A stretch of 64,000 nucleotides of DNA from Corynebacterium sp. CNJ-954 (GTDB lineage Bacteria; Actinomycetota; Actinomycetes; Mycobacteriales; Mycobacteriaceae): NCBI RefSeq assembly GCF_001942345.1, contig NZ_MKKI01000011.1, forward strand, positions 62,001-126,000, read 5' to 3'. The position numbers were made by a program, and so were the translations under genes. The first letter of the stretch is position 1; each line of letters starts with the position of its first letter. The notes under the pieces are model-generated. The model was not told the DNA's origin and did no database searches. It saw only the letters and a program-made list of their open reading frames with translations. Positions 16,065 to 25,631 of the stretch are shown one piece after another.

Positions 16065-18095
16065 TTGCCCCTGCTCCGGACCTCAGGTTCCGACATCCTG
16101 AACAACTTCGCGGGTCCCACCGCCCTCGTTAACGCCATGACCACCAAGGCTTACTTCGACGGTCACGGCCGGGTTTCGCCGGCCGAGGAGCGATCCTGGG
16201 CTGCCAGCATCCCGGCACTCGCCTCGGTACTGGATCAGGCCGGGCTCGGCTGTGTCCCGGTTCTGTTGGAGCACCAGCTCCCGCTGACCTCGAAGCGTGT
16301 GGACGCGATTATCGCCGGGACGCATCCTGTCACGGGTCAGCCGTCCTATATCGTCGTCGAGCTGAAGCAGTGGTCACGTGCCGCACTCTTCGAGGACAGC
16401 ACCGAACTGGTGGAGATCCCTGGCATCCTCGGCCCACCCCGCTCACACCCTGTCCTCCAGGTCGACGACTACCGGTCGTATCTCACGGGCTTCGCCACCG
16501 TCCTTGCTGGTCATCCCGAACGCGTCCACGGGGTCGCCTACCTGCACAACGCGACATCGCGCACCGACATCGACGGGTTGGATGACCTCCACCCGACTAC
16601 TGTTCCTGAGTCGGCGACACGGTTGTTCACCGGTGCCGACATCGGCGCATTCAGCGACTTCCTCACCTCACGGATCGCGCCGTCCGACGCCTCCTCACCG
16701 GCGGACGAGCTGACGAACACCTCCTTCGCCCCGTCCCGCCAGTTGCTCGCCCACGCTGCGACAGAGATCCGGGAGCGCGAGGAATTCGTTCTGATCGACC
16801 GGCAGCACGACGCTGTACGCCTGGTCCTCCACCAGGTCAGGCAGGCCTACGAGTCGGACAACAAACGGGTCATCGTCGTCTCCGGTGGGCCCGGCTCCGG
16901 AAAGTCCGTGGTCGCCCTGTCCTTGCTCGGCGAACTCGCCCGTGACGGACGGCGGGTGCTCCACGCCACCGGCTCGAATGCCTTCACCCAGACCCTGCGG
17001 AAGGTCGCCGGGCACCGCAGCAAGGAAACCCAGCAGCTCTTCAAGTACTTCAACAGTTTCCAGGAGGCGGACAAACACAGTCTCGATGTGTTGGTCGCCG
17101 ACGAGTCACACCGCATCCGCGAGACCTCCACCAGTCGCTACAGCCCGGCCCACCTGAGGGCGATGAAACGGCCACAGCTGGACGAACTGATCGACGTCGC
17201 CCGCGTACCGGTGTTCCTCCTGGACGAGAAACAGGTGGTCCGTCCTGGCGAGGTGGGGTCGCTCCATGAGATCTCCCGCTTCGCCGAGGACAAGGGGCTC
17301 GAGGTGATGCACGTTGAACTGGATGAACAGTTCCGGTGCGGCGGCAGCCTGGCCTACACGAACTGGGTGGAGAGCCTGCTACGGCTTGACACCGACGGTG
17401 GATCCGACGTCCGGGGTTCCAGGATTTCCGCCGCCGCGGGCACCACTGTGCGGAGCGATCTCGACTACGCCGAAGTGCACGGAGTCGCCCACCGCACCAC
17501 CGACGAGGACGGGCCGCCGTTCCTGCCGCCGGACCCGCACGTGTCGGTGACGGTGGCAGAGTCACCGGAGCAGATGGAGTCGTTCCTCCGGAGGAAGCTG
17601 GATGAAGGCTACTCGGCGAGAATGTCAGCCGGTTTCTGCTGGCACTGGTCGAAACCGAGGAAGGGTGACCACGACCTCGTCAACGATGTCCAGCTCGGCG
17701 ACTGGTCGCGCCCGTGGAACAACCCCGAGGACCGGAAGGTCGGTGACGCTCCCCCTCGTTTCCGGTGGGCTACTGGCGACGGTGGTTTCGGACAGATCGG
17801 GTGCATCTACACCGCACAGGGCTTCGAGTACGACTGGTCGGGTGTGATCATCGGCCCTGACCTGGTGTGGAGGGACGGCGACTTCATCACGGTCCGGGCC
17901 CACAACGCCGACCCCGGACTGGCGAAGAAGGACCTCACCGACGACGAGTTCGACACCCTCATCCGGCACGTCTACAAGGTGCTCCTCACCCGCGGGATGC
18001 AGGGGACAGTGATCTACTCCCCCGACCGGCAGACCCGTAACGCGTTGAGGCGGCTGGTCAACGACCACGACGACCACGGTAAGGAGGCAAACTGA
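16065..18095 (+). CDS. PD-(D/E)XK nuclease-SF1 helicase fusion (DUF2075)
   Basis: A 676-residue predicted DNA-processing enzyme. Residues ~60-105 look like a PD-(D/E)XK nuclease core: Glu69, Asp80 ('KRVDAIIAG') and Glu99-x-Lys101 ('YIVVELKQWS'). A DUF2075-type superfamily 1 helicase follows. Walker A 'GGPGSGKS' lies at 274-281, Walker B 'VLVADESH' at 342-349, 'VELDEQFRCGG' near 426, 'IGCIYTAQGFEYDW' near 590 and the arginine-bearing 'LLTRGMQGTVIYSPD' near 648. The TTG start has GGAGAAAG 6 nt upstream; ATG 16137 is a weaker option without an RBS. Its stop shares one base with the start of the next gene (TGATG), with AAGGAGG before it, so the pair is one operon. Both domains appear intact amid decayed neighbours. 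Assignment of the nuclease rests on motifs. Confidence 0.85.
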   Translation: MPLLRTSGSDILNNFAGPTALVNAMTTKAYFDGHGRVSPAEERSWAASIPALASVLDQAGLGCVPVLLEHQLPLTSKRVDAIIAGTHPVTGQPSYIVVELKQWSRAALFEDSTELVEIPGILGPPRSHPVLQVDDYRSYLTGFATVLAGHPERVHGVAYLHNATSRTDIDGLDDLHPTTVPESATRLFTGADIGAFSDFLTSRIAPSDASSPADELTNTSFAPSRQLLAHAATEIREREEFVLIDRQHDAVRLVLHQVRQAYESDNKRVIVVSGGPGSGKSVVALSLLGELARDGRRVLHATGSNAFTQTLRKVAGHRSKETQQLFKYFNSFQEADKHSLDVLVADESHRIRETSTSRYSPAHLRAMKRPQLDELIDVARVPVFLLDEKQVVRPGEVGSLHEISRFAEDKGLEVMHVELDEQFRCGGSLAYTNWVESLLRLDTDGGSDVRGSRISAAAGTTVRSDLDYAEVHGVAHRTTDEDGPPFLPPDPHVSVTVAESPEQMESFLRRKLDEGYSARMSAGFCWHWSKPRKGDHDLVNDVQLGDWSRPWNNPEDRKVGDAPPRFRWATGDGGFGQIGCIYTAQGFEYDWSGVIIGPDLVWRDGDFITVRAHNADPGLAKKDLTDDEFDTLIRHVYKVLLTRGMQGTVIYSPDRQTRNALRRLVNDHDDHGKEAN

Positions 18096-19921
18096 TGTCT
18101 TCCTCCGCACCGTCGGACTCCCCGTTGACCGCACATTCCTACGAGATCAGGACGTACGCGTTCTCGCAGGACGGACACCGCGCCCTTCATCTTGACACCA
18201 CGATGCACGACTGGCCTGTGGTGTACGTGCTGCACCGGCCCGCCACCTCGTCCAAGGGCCAGGGCGAGGTCTACATCGGCGAATCGCTGAACATGGACAA
18301 GCGTTTCGGTGACCATCTGAAGAACGAGGCGAAAGCGCACCTCGACGTGGCCGAGGTCATTGTCGACGACACCTTCAACAAGTCCTCCTGCCTGGACCTG
18401 GAGTCTTTCCTGATCAACCTCAGTTCGGGAGACGAGTCGAACAGGACGCTGAACAGCAATGCCGGTCAGCAGGAGAAGAACTACTACAACCGCTCGTACT
18501 ACCAACTGCGGTTCCGGGAGATTTTCGACGATCTCCGGGCGAAAGGCATCTTCTCGAAGTCGATCCAGCAGATCGAGAACTCCGAGATGTTCAAGTATTC
18601 GCCGTTCAAGTCACTCAATGAGGACCAGATGTCGGTGGTCAGCGACATCCTGGACGGGCTGGTCGAGGACTTCGCGTCACCGCCCGACGAAAACCAGGTC
18701 GCCGTGGTGCAGGGGGACCCGGGAACGGGAAAGACCATCGTCGCCACCTTCCTGATGAAGCTACTGGCAGACCTCGGTTCCTTCGTCGACGACACGGACG
18801 AGAAGAGAGAGTCGCTCTTCGAAGACTTCTACCTGGACGACGTGCGGGCGCTCTTCCGGAACAGGAGGATCGGACTGGTGGTTCCCATGCAGGATCTGCG
18901 TAAGACACTGACCCGGGTCTTCGCCTCAACCCCGGGACTGTCTGCGGAGATGGTCCGCAGCCCACGCGAAGTGGCCCTTGATGCTGAACGCTATGACCTG
19001 TTGATCGTGGATGAGGCCCACCGTCTCAGCCAGTTCGGAGCCCAGTCGATCGGCGCGTTGACCAAGGAGTTCCGCGAGATCAACGAGAGGCTCTTCCACG
19101 GTGAGCGTCCGGCGGCGTCCCAGTTGGACTGGCTTCGGGAGCGGTCGGACAACACCATCCTGTTGGTGGACACGTCCCAGACGGTGAAACCGATCGACCT
19201 GTCGACGTCGGTGTTGCGGGCACTCATCGATGCCCGGGATGCTGATCACAGGCGCGAGTATGTGCTGCATTCGCAGATGCGTTCAATCGGCGGCAATGAC
19301 TACATCGACTACGTCAAGCAGGTGCTCTCGTCCTATCCACCGGAGGCGCGGACGGACTTCGGCCCCTATCAGATCGGTCTCGTCGACGATCCACGTACTC
19401 TCGTCGACCTGATTCGGACGAAGAATGATGCCCACGGGTTGTCCAGGGTGGTGGCGGGCTATGCCTGGGACTGGGTGAGTAAGAAGAACCCGGAGAAGTT
19501 CGACATTCACCTCGACCACGGCGTGCAACTGAGGTGGAATTCGACGGTCACCGACTGGATCAATTCGTCGAAGTCCTCCGACGAGGCCGGGTCGATCCAC
19601 ACTGTCCAGGGGCACGACCTGAACTACGCAGGCGTGATCTTCGGTCGGGATCTGCAGTACGACCTCGAGAATGAGCGACTGATCGTCAGTCGCGAGGACT
19701 ACCGGGACAAGACGGGCAAGCGGAACAACAAGCTCGCCGGTCGCGACACCACCGATGAGATGTTGCTGGAGTTCGTCACGAACATCTACTACGTACTGAT
19801 GACCCGCGGGGTCCACGGGACCTTCATCCATGTGGTTGACCCCGGCTTGCGCGAGTACCTGGGCAGGTATTTTCCGGTGTTAACCCCGAGAGCGGAAAGT
19901 CCCAATTGGACGTTACGATAG
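18095..19921 (+). CDS. GIY-YIG nuclease-SF1 helicase fusion (DUF2075)
   Basis: A 608-residue second fusion. Residues ~40-130 are a GIY-YIG domain: 'VVYVLH' (42-47, GIY position), 'GEVYIGES' (Y60-I61-G62), Arg70, His74 and Glu103 in 'CLDLESFLI' as the likely metal-binding Glu. The helicase half has Walker A 'GDPGTGKT' (207-214), Walker B '[15 protein letters not shown]' (about 301-315), the switch-like '[11 protein letters not shown]', '[10 protein letters not shown]', '[17 protein letters not shown]' and '[17 protein letters not shown]'. It starts one base inside the stop of the previous gene. Its stop overlaps the convergent CoA-transferase gene by 9 nt with no terminator between. The predicted job is DNA-dependent ATPase/translocase action coupled to cleavage, perhaps defence or repair. 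Confidence 0.88.
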   Translation: MSSSAPSDSPLTAHSYEIRTYAFSQDGHRALHLDTTMHDWPVVYVLHRPATSSKGQGEVYIGESLNMDKRFGDHLKNEAKAHLDVAEVIVDDTFNKSSCLDLESFLINLSSGDESNRTLNSNAGQQEKNYYNRSYYQLRFREIFDDLRAKGIFSKSIQQIENSEMFKYSPFKSLNEDQMSVVSDILDGLVEDFASPPDENQVAVVQGDPGTGKTIVATFLMKLLADLGSFVDDTDEKRESLFEDFYLDDVRALFRNRRIGLVVPMQDLRKTLTRVFASTPGLSAEMVRSPREVALDAERYDLLIVDEAHRLSQFGAQSIGALTKEFREINERLFHGERPAASQLDWLRERSDNTILLVDTSQTVKPIDLSTSVLRALIDARDADHRREYVLHSQMRSIGGNDYIDYVKQVLSSYPPEARTDFGPYQIGLVDDPRTLVDLIRTKNDAHGLSRVVAGYAWDWVSKKNPEKFDIHLDHGVQLRWNSTVTDWINSSKSSDEAGSIHTVQGHDLNYAGVIFGRDLQYDLENERLIVSREDYRDKTGKRNNKLAGRDTTDEMLLEFVTNIYYVLMTRGVHGTFIHVVDPGLREYLGRYFPVLTPRAESPNWTLR

Positions 19922-20575
19922 TTCCGAGGTAGTCAGCTCCACACCCGTGGCCACCACGACCTCCTCCACCGTCACTCCCGGCGCGACTTCCCGGAGAACG
20001 AGTTGTCCACCCAGCCCAGAACCACCGTCCCGCACCACGTCAATGACCGCCATGTCGGTGATGATGCGGTCGACCACGCCCTGTCCGGTCAGTGGCAGCG
20101 TGCATTCGGGCAGGATCTTCGGCGAACCGTCCTTCGCCACATGGTTCATCAGCACAATCACCTTCCGCGCACCGTGTACCAGATCCATGGCCCCGCCCAT
20201 GCCCTTGACCATCTTGCCGGGCACCATCCAGTTGGCCAGGTCCCCGTGCCGGGAGACCTCCATTCCTCCCAACACCGCGACGTCCACGTGTCCCCCGCGG
20301 ATCATGCCGAAGGACAGGGAGGAGTCGAAGAATGCCGCACCCGGGTTCACGGTCACCGTCTCCTTGCCCGCGTTGATGAGATCGGGGTCCAGCTCCGTCG
20401 GTGTGGGGTACGGTCCGGTGCCGAGGATGCCGTTCTCGCTGTGCAGGACAACGTGCACGTCCTCGGGCAGGTGGTTCGGGATCAGCGTGGGCATGCCGAT
20501 ACCGAGGTTCACGTACTGCCCGTTCTCGAGTTCCTGCGCGGCGCGTGCCGCCATCTGTTCTTTCGTCCAGCTCAT
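19913..20575 (-). CDS. scoB: 3-oxoacid CoA-transferase, subunit B
   Basis: Beta subunit (220 residues) of a family I CoA-transferase that moves CoA between an acyl-CoA donor, often succinyl-CoA, and a 3-oxoacid. '[19 protein letters not shown]' and '[16 protein letters not shown]' are conserved; the Glu of SENG forms the CoA thioester intermediate. '[20 protein letters not shown]' and '[19 protein letters not shown]' follow. The ATG overlaps the scoA stop (ATGA), so the two subunits are coupled. The true substrate may be the product of the AtuA-type enzyme encoded upstream rather than acetoacetate. Confidence 0.93.
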   Translation of the reverse strand: MSWTKEQMAARAAQELENGQYVNLGIGMPTLIPNHLPEDVHVVLHSENGILGTGPYPTPTELDPDLINAGKETVTVNPGAAFFDSSLSFGMIRGGHVDVAVLGGMEVSRHGDLANWMVPGKMVKGMGGAMDLVHGARKVIVLMNHVAKDGSPKILPECTLPLTGQGVVDRIITDMAVIDVVRDGGSGLGGQLVLREVAPGVTVEEVVVATGVELTTSELS

Positions 20576-21393
20576 CGCTTCTGCTCGCTCTCGTGGTTGT
20601 CGTCCCGCACGGTCCGCTTCTCGATCCTTTTTTCCTGCGGACCGGTCTCCACGATGCGTTGCACGAAGATGCCGGGCAGGTGGACCTGCGCCGGATCGAT
20701 CTCGCCGGGTTCCACGAGTCGCTCCACCTCGGCGATGGTGACCGTTCCCGCCATGGCGCACAGGGGGTTGAAGTTCATCGCGGATTTCGCGAACACCAGG
20801 TTGCCTTCGGTGTCGCCGATCTCGGCGTGGATCAGGGCGACGTCCGCGGGCAGTGCCTCTTCCAGGACGTACCGGCGTCCGCCGAACTCGCGGACCTCCT
20901 TGGGCGGGGAGGCGACGGCGACCGAGCCGTCCTCCCGGTACCTCCACGGCAGTCCGCCGTCGGCGATGGGTGTGCCCACCCCGGCGGGGGTGTAGAAGGC
21001 CGGGACGCCGATACCAGCGGCACGTAGCTTCTCTGCCAGAGTGCCCTGCGGGGTCAGTTCAACCTCGAGTTCCCCGGCGAGGTACTGGCGGGCGAACTCC
21101 CTGTTCTCCCCCACGTACGATGCGACGACACGGCGGACCTGGCGGTTGTTGAGCAGCAGGCCCAGACCCCAGTCGTCGACGCCGCAGTTGTTGGAGTAGA
21201 TCTCCAGGTCGCCGACGCCGGTGTCGACGAGGGCGGCGATGAGGTTGTCGGGGATGCCGTTGAGTCCGAAGCCGCCGACGGCGAGCCGGGCGCCGTCGGC
21301 GATGTCGCGGACGGCCTTCTGCGGTGTCGCGACGACTTTCGCTGTGAGGCTGGTGGGGCGGGTGGAGTGCGTGGAGTGAGGCGAGTCGGTCAT
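20572..21393 (-). CDS. scoA: 3-oxoacid CoA-transferase, subunit A
   Basis: Alpha subunit, 273 residues. '[20 protein letters not shown]' carries the glycine-rich CoA-binding loop, followed by '[14 protein letters not shown]' and '[20 protein letters not shown]'. '[20 protein letters not shown]' and 'FYTPAGVGT' complete the typical subunit A pattern. The charged tail '[11 protein letters not shown]' overlaps scoB. The start overlaps the end of the small AtuA-related gene by 4 nt. It works with subunit B in the cytosol to activate a carboxylic acid as a CoA ester. Confidence 0.93.
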   Translation of the reverse strand: MTDSPHSTHSTRPTSLTAKVVATPQKAVRDIADGARLAVGGFGLNGIPDNLIAALVDTGVGDLEIYSNNCGVDDWGLGLLLNNRQVRRVVASYVGENREFARQYLAGELEVELTPQGTLAEKLRAAGIGVPAFYTPAGVGTPIADGGLPWRYREDGSVAVASPPKEVREFGGRRYVLEEALPADVALIHAEIGDTEGNLVFAKSAMNFNPLCAMAGTVTIAEVERLVEPGEIDPAQVHLPGIFVQRIVETGPQEKRIEKRTVRDDNHESEQKR

Positions 21394-21722
21394 CGTTGTT
21401 CTCCTTCTCGGTCGTCGTGCTCACGGATCGGGAGGGTGAGCATGTGGTAGCTGAGTGTCTTCCCGTGCCCGTCGAGCACCGGGGAGCCGGTGACGCCGCC
21501 GCCGAGCACGCCGCGCAGCTCGCAGACGAAGGATTCGACGGTGGCCACGTCCCGGACGGTGACGTCCCGGACATCGCAGCAGAAGTGCTCTCCCACAGCG
21601 TCTTCGGTGAGGTGTGCGCGCAGCTGCCGGTAGTTGTGAGGGGTGCGGGGCAGGACGGCGACGATGAGGGTGTCACCCTTGTCGCCGGTGCGCGCGTCGG
21701 CGTAGTCGTCGAGCGTGTTCAT
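21390..21722 (-). CDS. AtuA-related C-terminal domain as a separate protein
   Basis: A 110-residue stand-alone version of the small domain that ends many AtuA/DUF1446 proteins: 'DYADARTGDKGDTLIVAVLP' (A-R-x-GDKGD signature), 'NYRQLRAHLTEDAVGEHF', 'ESFVCELRGVLGGGVTGSP' and 'LSYHMLTLPI'. It directly follows the large AtuA-type gene and shares its end base region, so the two polypeptides probably form one enzyme. The overlap with scoA makes it part of the same translationally coupled operon. Reaction unknown; in acyclic terpene degradation AtuA acts on hydroxy-acyl intermediates. Confidence 0.75.
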   Translation of the reverse strand: MNTLDDYADARTGDKGDTLIVAVLPRTPHNYRQLRAHLTEDAVGEHFCCDVRDVTVRDVATVESFVCELRGVLGGGVTGSPVLDGHGKTLSYHMLTLPIREHDDREGEQR

Positions 21723-23077
21723 CAGCGGTCTCCTTTCACGGTGGTGACTCGGGCGGCGATACGTTCGCGGGGCAGCAGTGCCGATCGGATGGCGAGGACT
21801 TCACTGCTCGCGGTGCGTGCTCCCCCACCGGCGGCGGGTCCGGCACAGTAGAGCGCCTCGACCTCCCAGCCGATCGCGCGGGCCTGAGTGTCGGTGTCGA
21901 CGCGTGCGGCCACGCGCAGGCGGACCTCCGGTGGGTCGGGACGGTCCGTCGACGGCATCATGCCGCGGAAGGCGGCGCCGTCGCCGATGAACTCCACGCT
22001 GACGGTTGTCGGGTCGATGCCGTGGACGTGCTCCAGCCGGTGCCGGACGATGTCCCAGGCCATTTCCGCCCGCTGGCGGGCGCGGGGTCCGGCGTAGGTG
22101 ATCTGCCCTTCACCGAGCCAGCCGCCCCGGAACCCCAGGGTGACTTTCAGGGTCCCGGTGCGGGGACGTCCGGTCGCCCCGCTGACCCGCACGGCGTCGG
22201 TTCCCACCTCCTCGAGGTGGACGCCGGAGAAGTCGGCAGTCACGTCCGGGGTGAGGTAGGCCGACGGGTCGGCGACTTCGTAGAGCATCTGTTCACGCAC
22301 CGTCTGCCGGGTGAGCATGCCGCCGGTGTCGGCGAGTTTGCCGAGCACCGCAGTGCCGTCGTCGTTGATGTCGGCGAAGGGGAACCCGAGGTCCGCCATG
22401 CCGGGCACGGGCTTGGTCACCGGGTCGGCGAAGTAGCCGCCGGTGACCTGCCCGGCGCATTCCAGCAGGTGGCCGATGAACGTCCCGGCACCCAGGTGTC
22501 CCCAGTCGTCGAGGTCCCAGCCGAATTCGTGGACCATGGGTGCCAGGAACAGGGAGGGGTCGGCGAGCCGTCCGGTGACGATGACGTCCGCACCTGCCCC
22601 GAAGGCCGGGAGGACGTGCTCGACGCCGAGGTAGGCGTGCGCGGAGACCAGTCCGGCGTCGTCGGACGACAGCGGCCGGCCGGTCTCCCAGACGTCCGGG
22701 TCCTCCGAGCGGATCTCGGACAGCACGCTGTCGCCGGTCAGGTAGGCCACGGTGACCGGCCGGTCCGGCACCACCTCGGCGGCCACACGGGCGATCAGTC
22801 GGGCGGCGGCCTCGGGGTGCGCGGCGCCTGAGTTCGTGACCACGGTCGTTCCCTGTGCCACGGTGTGCGGCAGGACGGCGCGCATCCGGGTCTCCAGCAG
22901 CGGGTCATAGCCGGTGGCCGGATTGCTGAGCCGGCGGAGCTGCCCGGCGGCGACGGTGCGTTCCCCGAGGCACTCGAACACGAGGTAGTCGAGGTTCCCG
23001 TCCTTCGCGAGTTTCACGGCCGGGTCGAGGCGGTCACCGGCGAATCCTGCGCCGGATCCGATTCTGATGGTTGGCAT
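21722..23077 (-). CDS. acyclic terpene utilization AtuA family protein (DUF1446)
   Basis: A 451-residue protein with 'IRIGSGAGFAGDRLDPAVKL' at the start, 'LDYLVFECLGERTVA', 'VVTNSGAAHPEAAARLIARV', 'ADVIVTGRLADPSLFLAPMV' and 'GHLLECAGQVTGGYFADP', all typical of DUF1446. The usual C-terminal ferredoxin-like domain is not fused but encoded by the next gene. Family proteins take part in catabolism of branched or hydroxylated acids before CoA activation, but the chemistry is not settled. Together with a CitMHS carrier and a CoA-transferase, it points to uptake and breakdown of a hydroxy-polycarboxylate or similar acid. It is 20 nt from the carrier gene. Confidence 0.85.
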   Translation of the reverse strand: MPTIRIGSGAGFAGDRLDPAVKLAKDGNLDYLVFECLGERTVAAGQLRRLSNPATGYDPLLETRMRAVLPHTVAQGTTVVTNSGAAHPEAAARLIARVAAEVVPDRPVTVAYLTGDSVLSEIRSEDPDVWETGRPLSSDDAGLVSAHAYLGVEHVLPAFGAGADVIVTGRLADPSLFLAPMVHEFGWDLDDWGHLGAGTFIGHLLECAGQVTGGYFADPVTKPVPGMADLGFPFADINDDGTAVLGKLADTGGMLTRQTVREQMLYEVADPSAYLTPDVTADFSGVHLEEVGTDAVRVSGATGRPRTGTLKVTLGFRGGWLGEGQITYAGPRARQRAEMAWDIVRHRLEHVHGIDPTTVSVEFIGDGAAFRGMMPSTDRPDPPEVRLRVAARVDTDTQARAIGWEVEALYCAGPAAGGGARTASSEVLAIRSALLPRERIAARVTTVKGDR

Positions 23078-23097
23078 CGAAGATATCTCCTAGAAAG

Positions 23098-24471
23098 CTA
23101 GAACGTCAGGGCGCCGGTGATGATCGCGGTCACGGTGATCACCAGGGTGGTTCCCCATGCCCAGAGGAATGTGAAGCGCTGGTGCTTGCCCAGTTCCACC
23201 TTCGCCATGCCGATCAGGATGAACGTGGAGGCGGTCAGCGGACTGAGTGGGAAGCCGGTGGTCATCTGCCCGGCGATGGCACCGCGGGCGATCATCGCCG
23301 GGTCGACGCCCATGACGTCGGCGGTGTGGGCGAAGACCGGCAGCACGCCGAAGTAGAATGCGTCCGGGGTGAACACCAGGCTCAGCGGCATTGACACGAC
23401 CGAGACGAGGACGGGCAGGAATCCGCCGAAGCTCTCGGGGATGACGTCTGCCAGGCTCTGGGCCATGTTCTCGATCATTCCGGTGTTGCCGAGGATGCCG
23501 GTGAACACGCCGGCGGCGAAGACCATGGAGGTCACCAGGACCACGTTGGCTCCGTGCTCACGGAACAGCTGTTGCTGGTCCTTCCACTTCGGGATGTTCA
23601 CGCAGGCGGCGATGGTGAACGCCACGATGAAGCAGACCTCCATCGGGACCGCGTGGGTGAACAACACGACGACCAGGATGAGGGTGAGGATCAGGTTGAC
23701 CGCCATCCGCCACTTGGGGACCCCGTGGTCGCGGCGGGCATGGTCGGCGTGATCAGCGTGATCCTCCTCCGCGGGAGTATCGACGGTCCCGTCTTGCGCG
23801 GGGAGCTCGTCGCCTCCGGAGCCCACGGCCACCGGTGCCGGGGTGTCCAGGGAGATCGTCCCGAGACGCTTGCGCTCCATGCGCCCGATGAGGTAGCTGG
23901 CGAACAGGACCCATACCCCGCCGGCGATCATGGGGATGATCATCGGGGTGAAGACCTCACCCGCGGTCATGTCCAGCGCGGCCATGGCGCGCAGTGTGGG
24001 ACCGCCCCAGGGCAGGATGTTCATCAGGCCGGCACCGAGAGCGACGATGGCGGTGAGTGCCAGCGGTCGCATACCGATGCGCCGGTAGATCGGCAGGAAG
24101 GCCGAGAGGGTGATCAGGAACGTCGCCGCGCCGTCGCCGTCGAGGTGGACACACATCGTCACGACCGCCGTGCCGATGGCGATCTTCACCGGGTCACCTT
24201 TGGCCCAGCTGACCATCCGTCGGATCAGCGGGTCGAACAGACCTGCCTCCATCATGACGGCGAAGAACAGGATGGCGAAGGTCATCATCACCGCGATGGG
24301 TGCGACCTGCAGCAGACCGTCGCCGATGAACTCTCCGAGGTCGCCTCCCTGTCCGGCGAGGACCGCGAAGATGATCGGCACGAGCACCAGACCCACCAGG
24401 ACCGAGGTCCGGGTGAACAGGGTCAGCGCCAGGAAGATCCCCACCGTGAGGAATCCGAACAGAGCAAGCAC
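23098..24471 (-). CDS. CitMHS-family citrate/organic acid transporter
   Basis: A 457-residue polytopic membrane carrier with about 12 helices. The opening 'MLALFGFLTVGIFLALTLFT' and 'LVGLVLVPIIFAVLAG', then 'VVTMCVHLDGDGAATFLITL' and 'LMNILPWGGPTLRAMAAL', match the CitMHS family (metal-citrate:H+ symporters such as CitM). A cytosolic His/Asp-rich loop ('EEDHADHADHARRDHG', residues ~235-250) could bind divalent cations. First gene of the operon running to scoB and divergent from a LysR gene, so import of the pathway's substrate is the likely role. The substrate may be citrate or a related tricarboxylate. Confidence 0.88.
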   Translation of the reverse strand: MLALFGFLTVGIFLALTLFTRTSVLVGLVLVPIIFAVLAGQGGDLGEFIGDGLLQVAPIAVMMTFAILFFAVMMEAGLFDPLIRRMVSWAKGDPVKIAIGTAVVTMCVHLDGDGAATFLITLSAFLPIYRRIGMRPLALTAIVALGAGLMNILPWGGPTLRAMAALDMTAGEVFTPMIIPMIAGGVWVLFASYLIGRMERKRLGTISLDTPAPVAVGSGGDELPAQDGTVDTPAEEDHADHADHARRDHGVPKWRMAVNLILTLILVVVLFTHAVPMEVCFIVAFTIAACVNIPKWKDQQQLFREHGANVVLVTSMVFAAGVFTGILGNTGMIENMAQSLADVIPESFGGFLPVLVSVVSMPLSLVFTPDAFYFGVLPVFAHTADVMGVDPAMIARGAIAGQMTTGFPLSPLTASTFILIGMAKVELGKHQRFTFLWAWGTTLVITVTAIITGALTF

Positions 24472-24633
24472 GTGGCTCTCCTATCGACGTAATGGCGACC
24501 CCGTGGTCTGTATCAGCCTGTGGCAGTCTTTGACGGCCGGTGACTGCCTGTGACCTGGGTCGCGTGGACGTCCTCAGTATGAACAATCCCATTTAGTTGC
24601 GTCAAACAACAATATTGCATAGATTCTTGCGGT
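24472..24633. promoter_or_regulatory. divergent LysR-controlled intergenic region
   Basis: 162 bp between the start codons of the carrier operon and the LysR gene. It contains the short palindrome CAATATTG at 24610-24617 inside an A/T-rich patch about 17 nt before the LysR start. The divergent arrangement is standard for LysR autoregulation with activation of the opposing operon; the exact binding site is not established. Confidence 0.5.
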
Positions 24634-25593
24634 ATGCGGATAACTGACATCACAGTCGACCAGATGCGGGTCATCGCGTGTGTCGCCGACCAGGGAGGTT
24701 TCACCCCCGCCGCCGAACGGTTGAGCCAGTCCCAGTCTTCCCTGAGCAGGATCGTCTCGCAGGTGGAGAAGGCTGCCGGAACCCGACTGTTCGAGAGGAC
24801 CACACGCAGCTTCGCCCTCACCGACGCCGGCACCGAGTTCCTGCGTGCTGCGCGGGTGATCCTGCAGACCTATGACCGCGAGATAAACAACGTCGCCAGT
24901 TACATCAACGGTCCCAACGGCCGTCTGCGTCTTGCCACGCTGCCGTCACTGGCGGCGACACTCCTGCCCCCGTTCATCGACCGGTTCCGACGCGCGTTCC
25001 CCAACGTCAGCATCAACCTCCAGGACCTCATGGCGGCCAATATCATCGAGGAATGCCGCTACGGCTCCGTGGACCTCGCCATCACCGCCGAGGACCCGGA
25101 ACTCATCGGAGGCCTTCCGGAGCACTTCCACTTCTCCCCCATCGCCGAGGAGCGCTTCGCCTGCATCCTGCCCGCCACGCACGCCCTGGCCCAGAAGCCC
25201 GGCATCGACTGGGACGATCTGGCGGGACGCTCCTTCGTCTCCTTCACCGAGGCCAGCTCGGTCCGACGCATCACCGACCGCGAACTGGCGGCGCGGGGCA
25301 TCCACCCGTCCCAGACAGTGACCGCCGGGACGATCTCCGCGGTCACGGGGCTGTGTGCGGCGAACCTGGGGATCTCCGCGGTCCCCGGTTTCGTGATCCC
25401 GATGACCCGCGTGCCGGGCGTCGCCCTCCGCCCGTTCCGGGGGGAGCCGGTCACCCGAAGAATCGGGGTCCTGGTGGACACCACGCGCAGACTCTCCCCC
25501 GCCGCCGAAGAGTTCCTGGCGCTCATCACGACCACACCGCCGGACGAGGTGTCGCTGCCGGACTTCACCACCTGGACGGGATTGTCCGGTTAG
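24634..25593 (+). CDS. LysR-family transcriptional regulator
   Basis: A 319-residue regulator. The winged helix-turn-helix is at residues 8-67: 'MRVIACVADQGGFTPAAERL', then 'SQSSLSRIVSQVEKAAGTRL' and 'FERTTRSFALTDAG'. The effector-binding domain runs from about residue 95, beginning 'GRLRLATLPSLAATLLPPFI'. The divergent organic-acid operon is the obvious target, with its substrate or a CoA-free intermediate as probable inducer. The ornithine cyclodeaminase-type gene 38 nt downstream on the same strand may be cotranscribed. The start ATG lies within the A/T-rich intergenic patch and has no strong RBS. Confidence 0.93.
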   Translation: MRITDITVDQMRVIACVADQGGFTPAAERLSQSQSSLSRIVSQVEKAAGTRLFERTTRSFALTDAGTEFLRAARVILQTYDREINNVASYINGPNGRLRLATLPSLAATLLPPFIDRFRRAFPNVSINLQDLMAANIIEECRYGSVDLAITAEDPELIGGLPEHFHFSPIAEERFACILPATHALAQKPGIDWDDLAGRSFVSFTEASSVRRITDRELAARGIHPSQTVTAGTISAVTGLCAANLGISAVPGFVIPMTRVPGVALRPFRGEPVTRRIGVLVDTTRRLSPAAEEFLALITTTPPDEVSLPDFTTWTGLSG

Positions 25594-25631
25594 GTAACCT
25601 GTCCCCCACTGACCCATCAGGAAGGACCACC

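Noticed and set aside
15584-16147. Minus-strand frame of 187 codons
   Set aside because: Only its middle is protein-like and belongs to the degraded ORF at 15538-15945; the remainder overlaps the RBS and start of the nuclease-helicase gene.
24520-24560. Possible GlxR (cAMP-CRP-like) site near TGTGACCTGGGTCGCG
   Set aside because: Only the left half-site TGTGA fits; the right half lacks TCACA.
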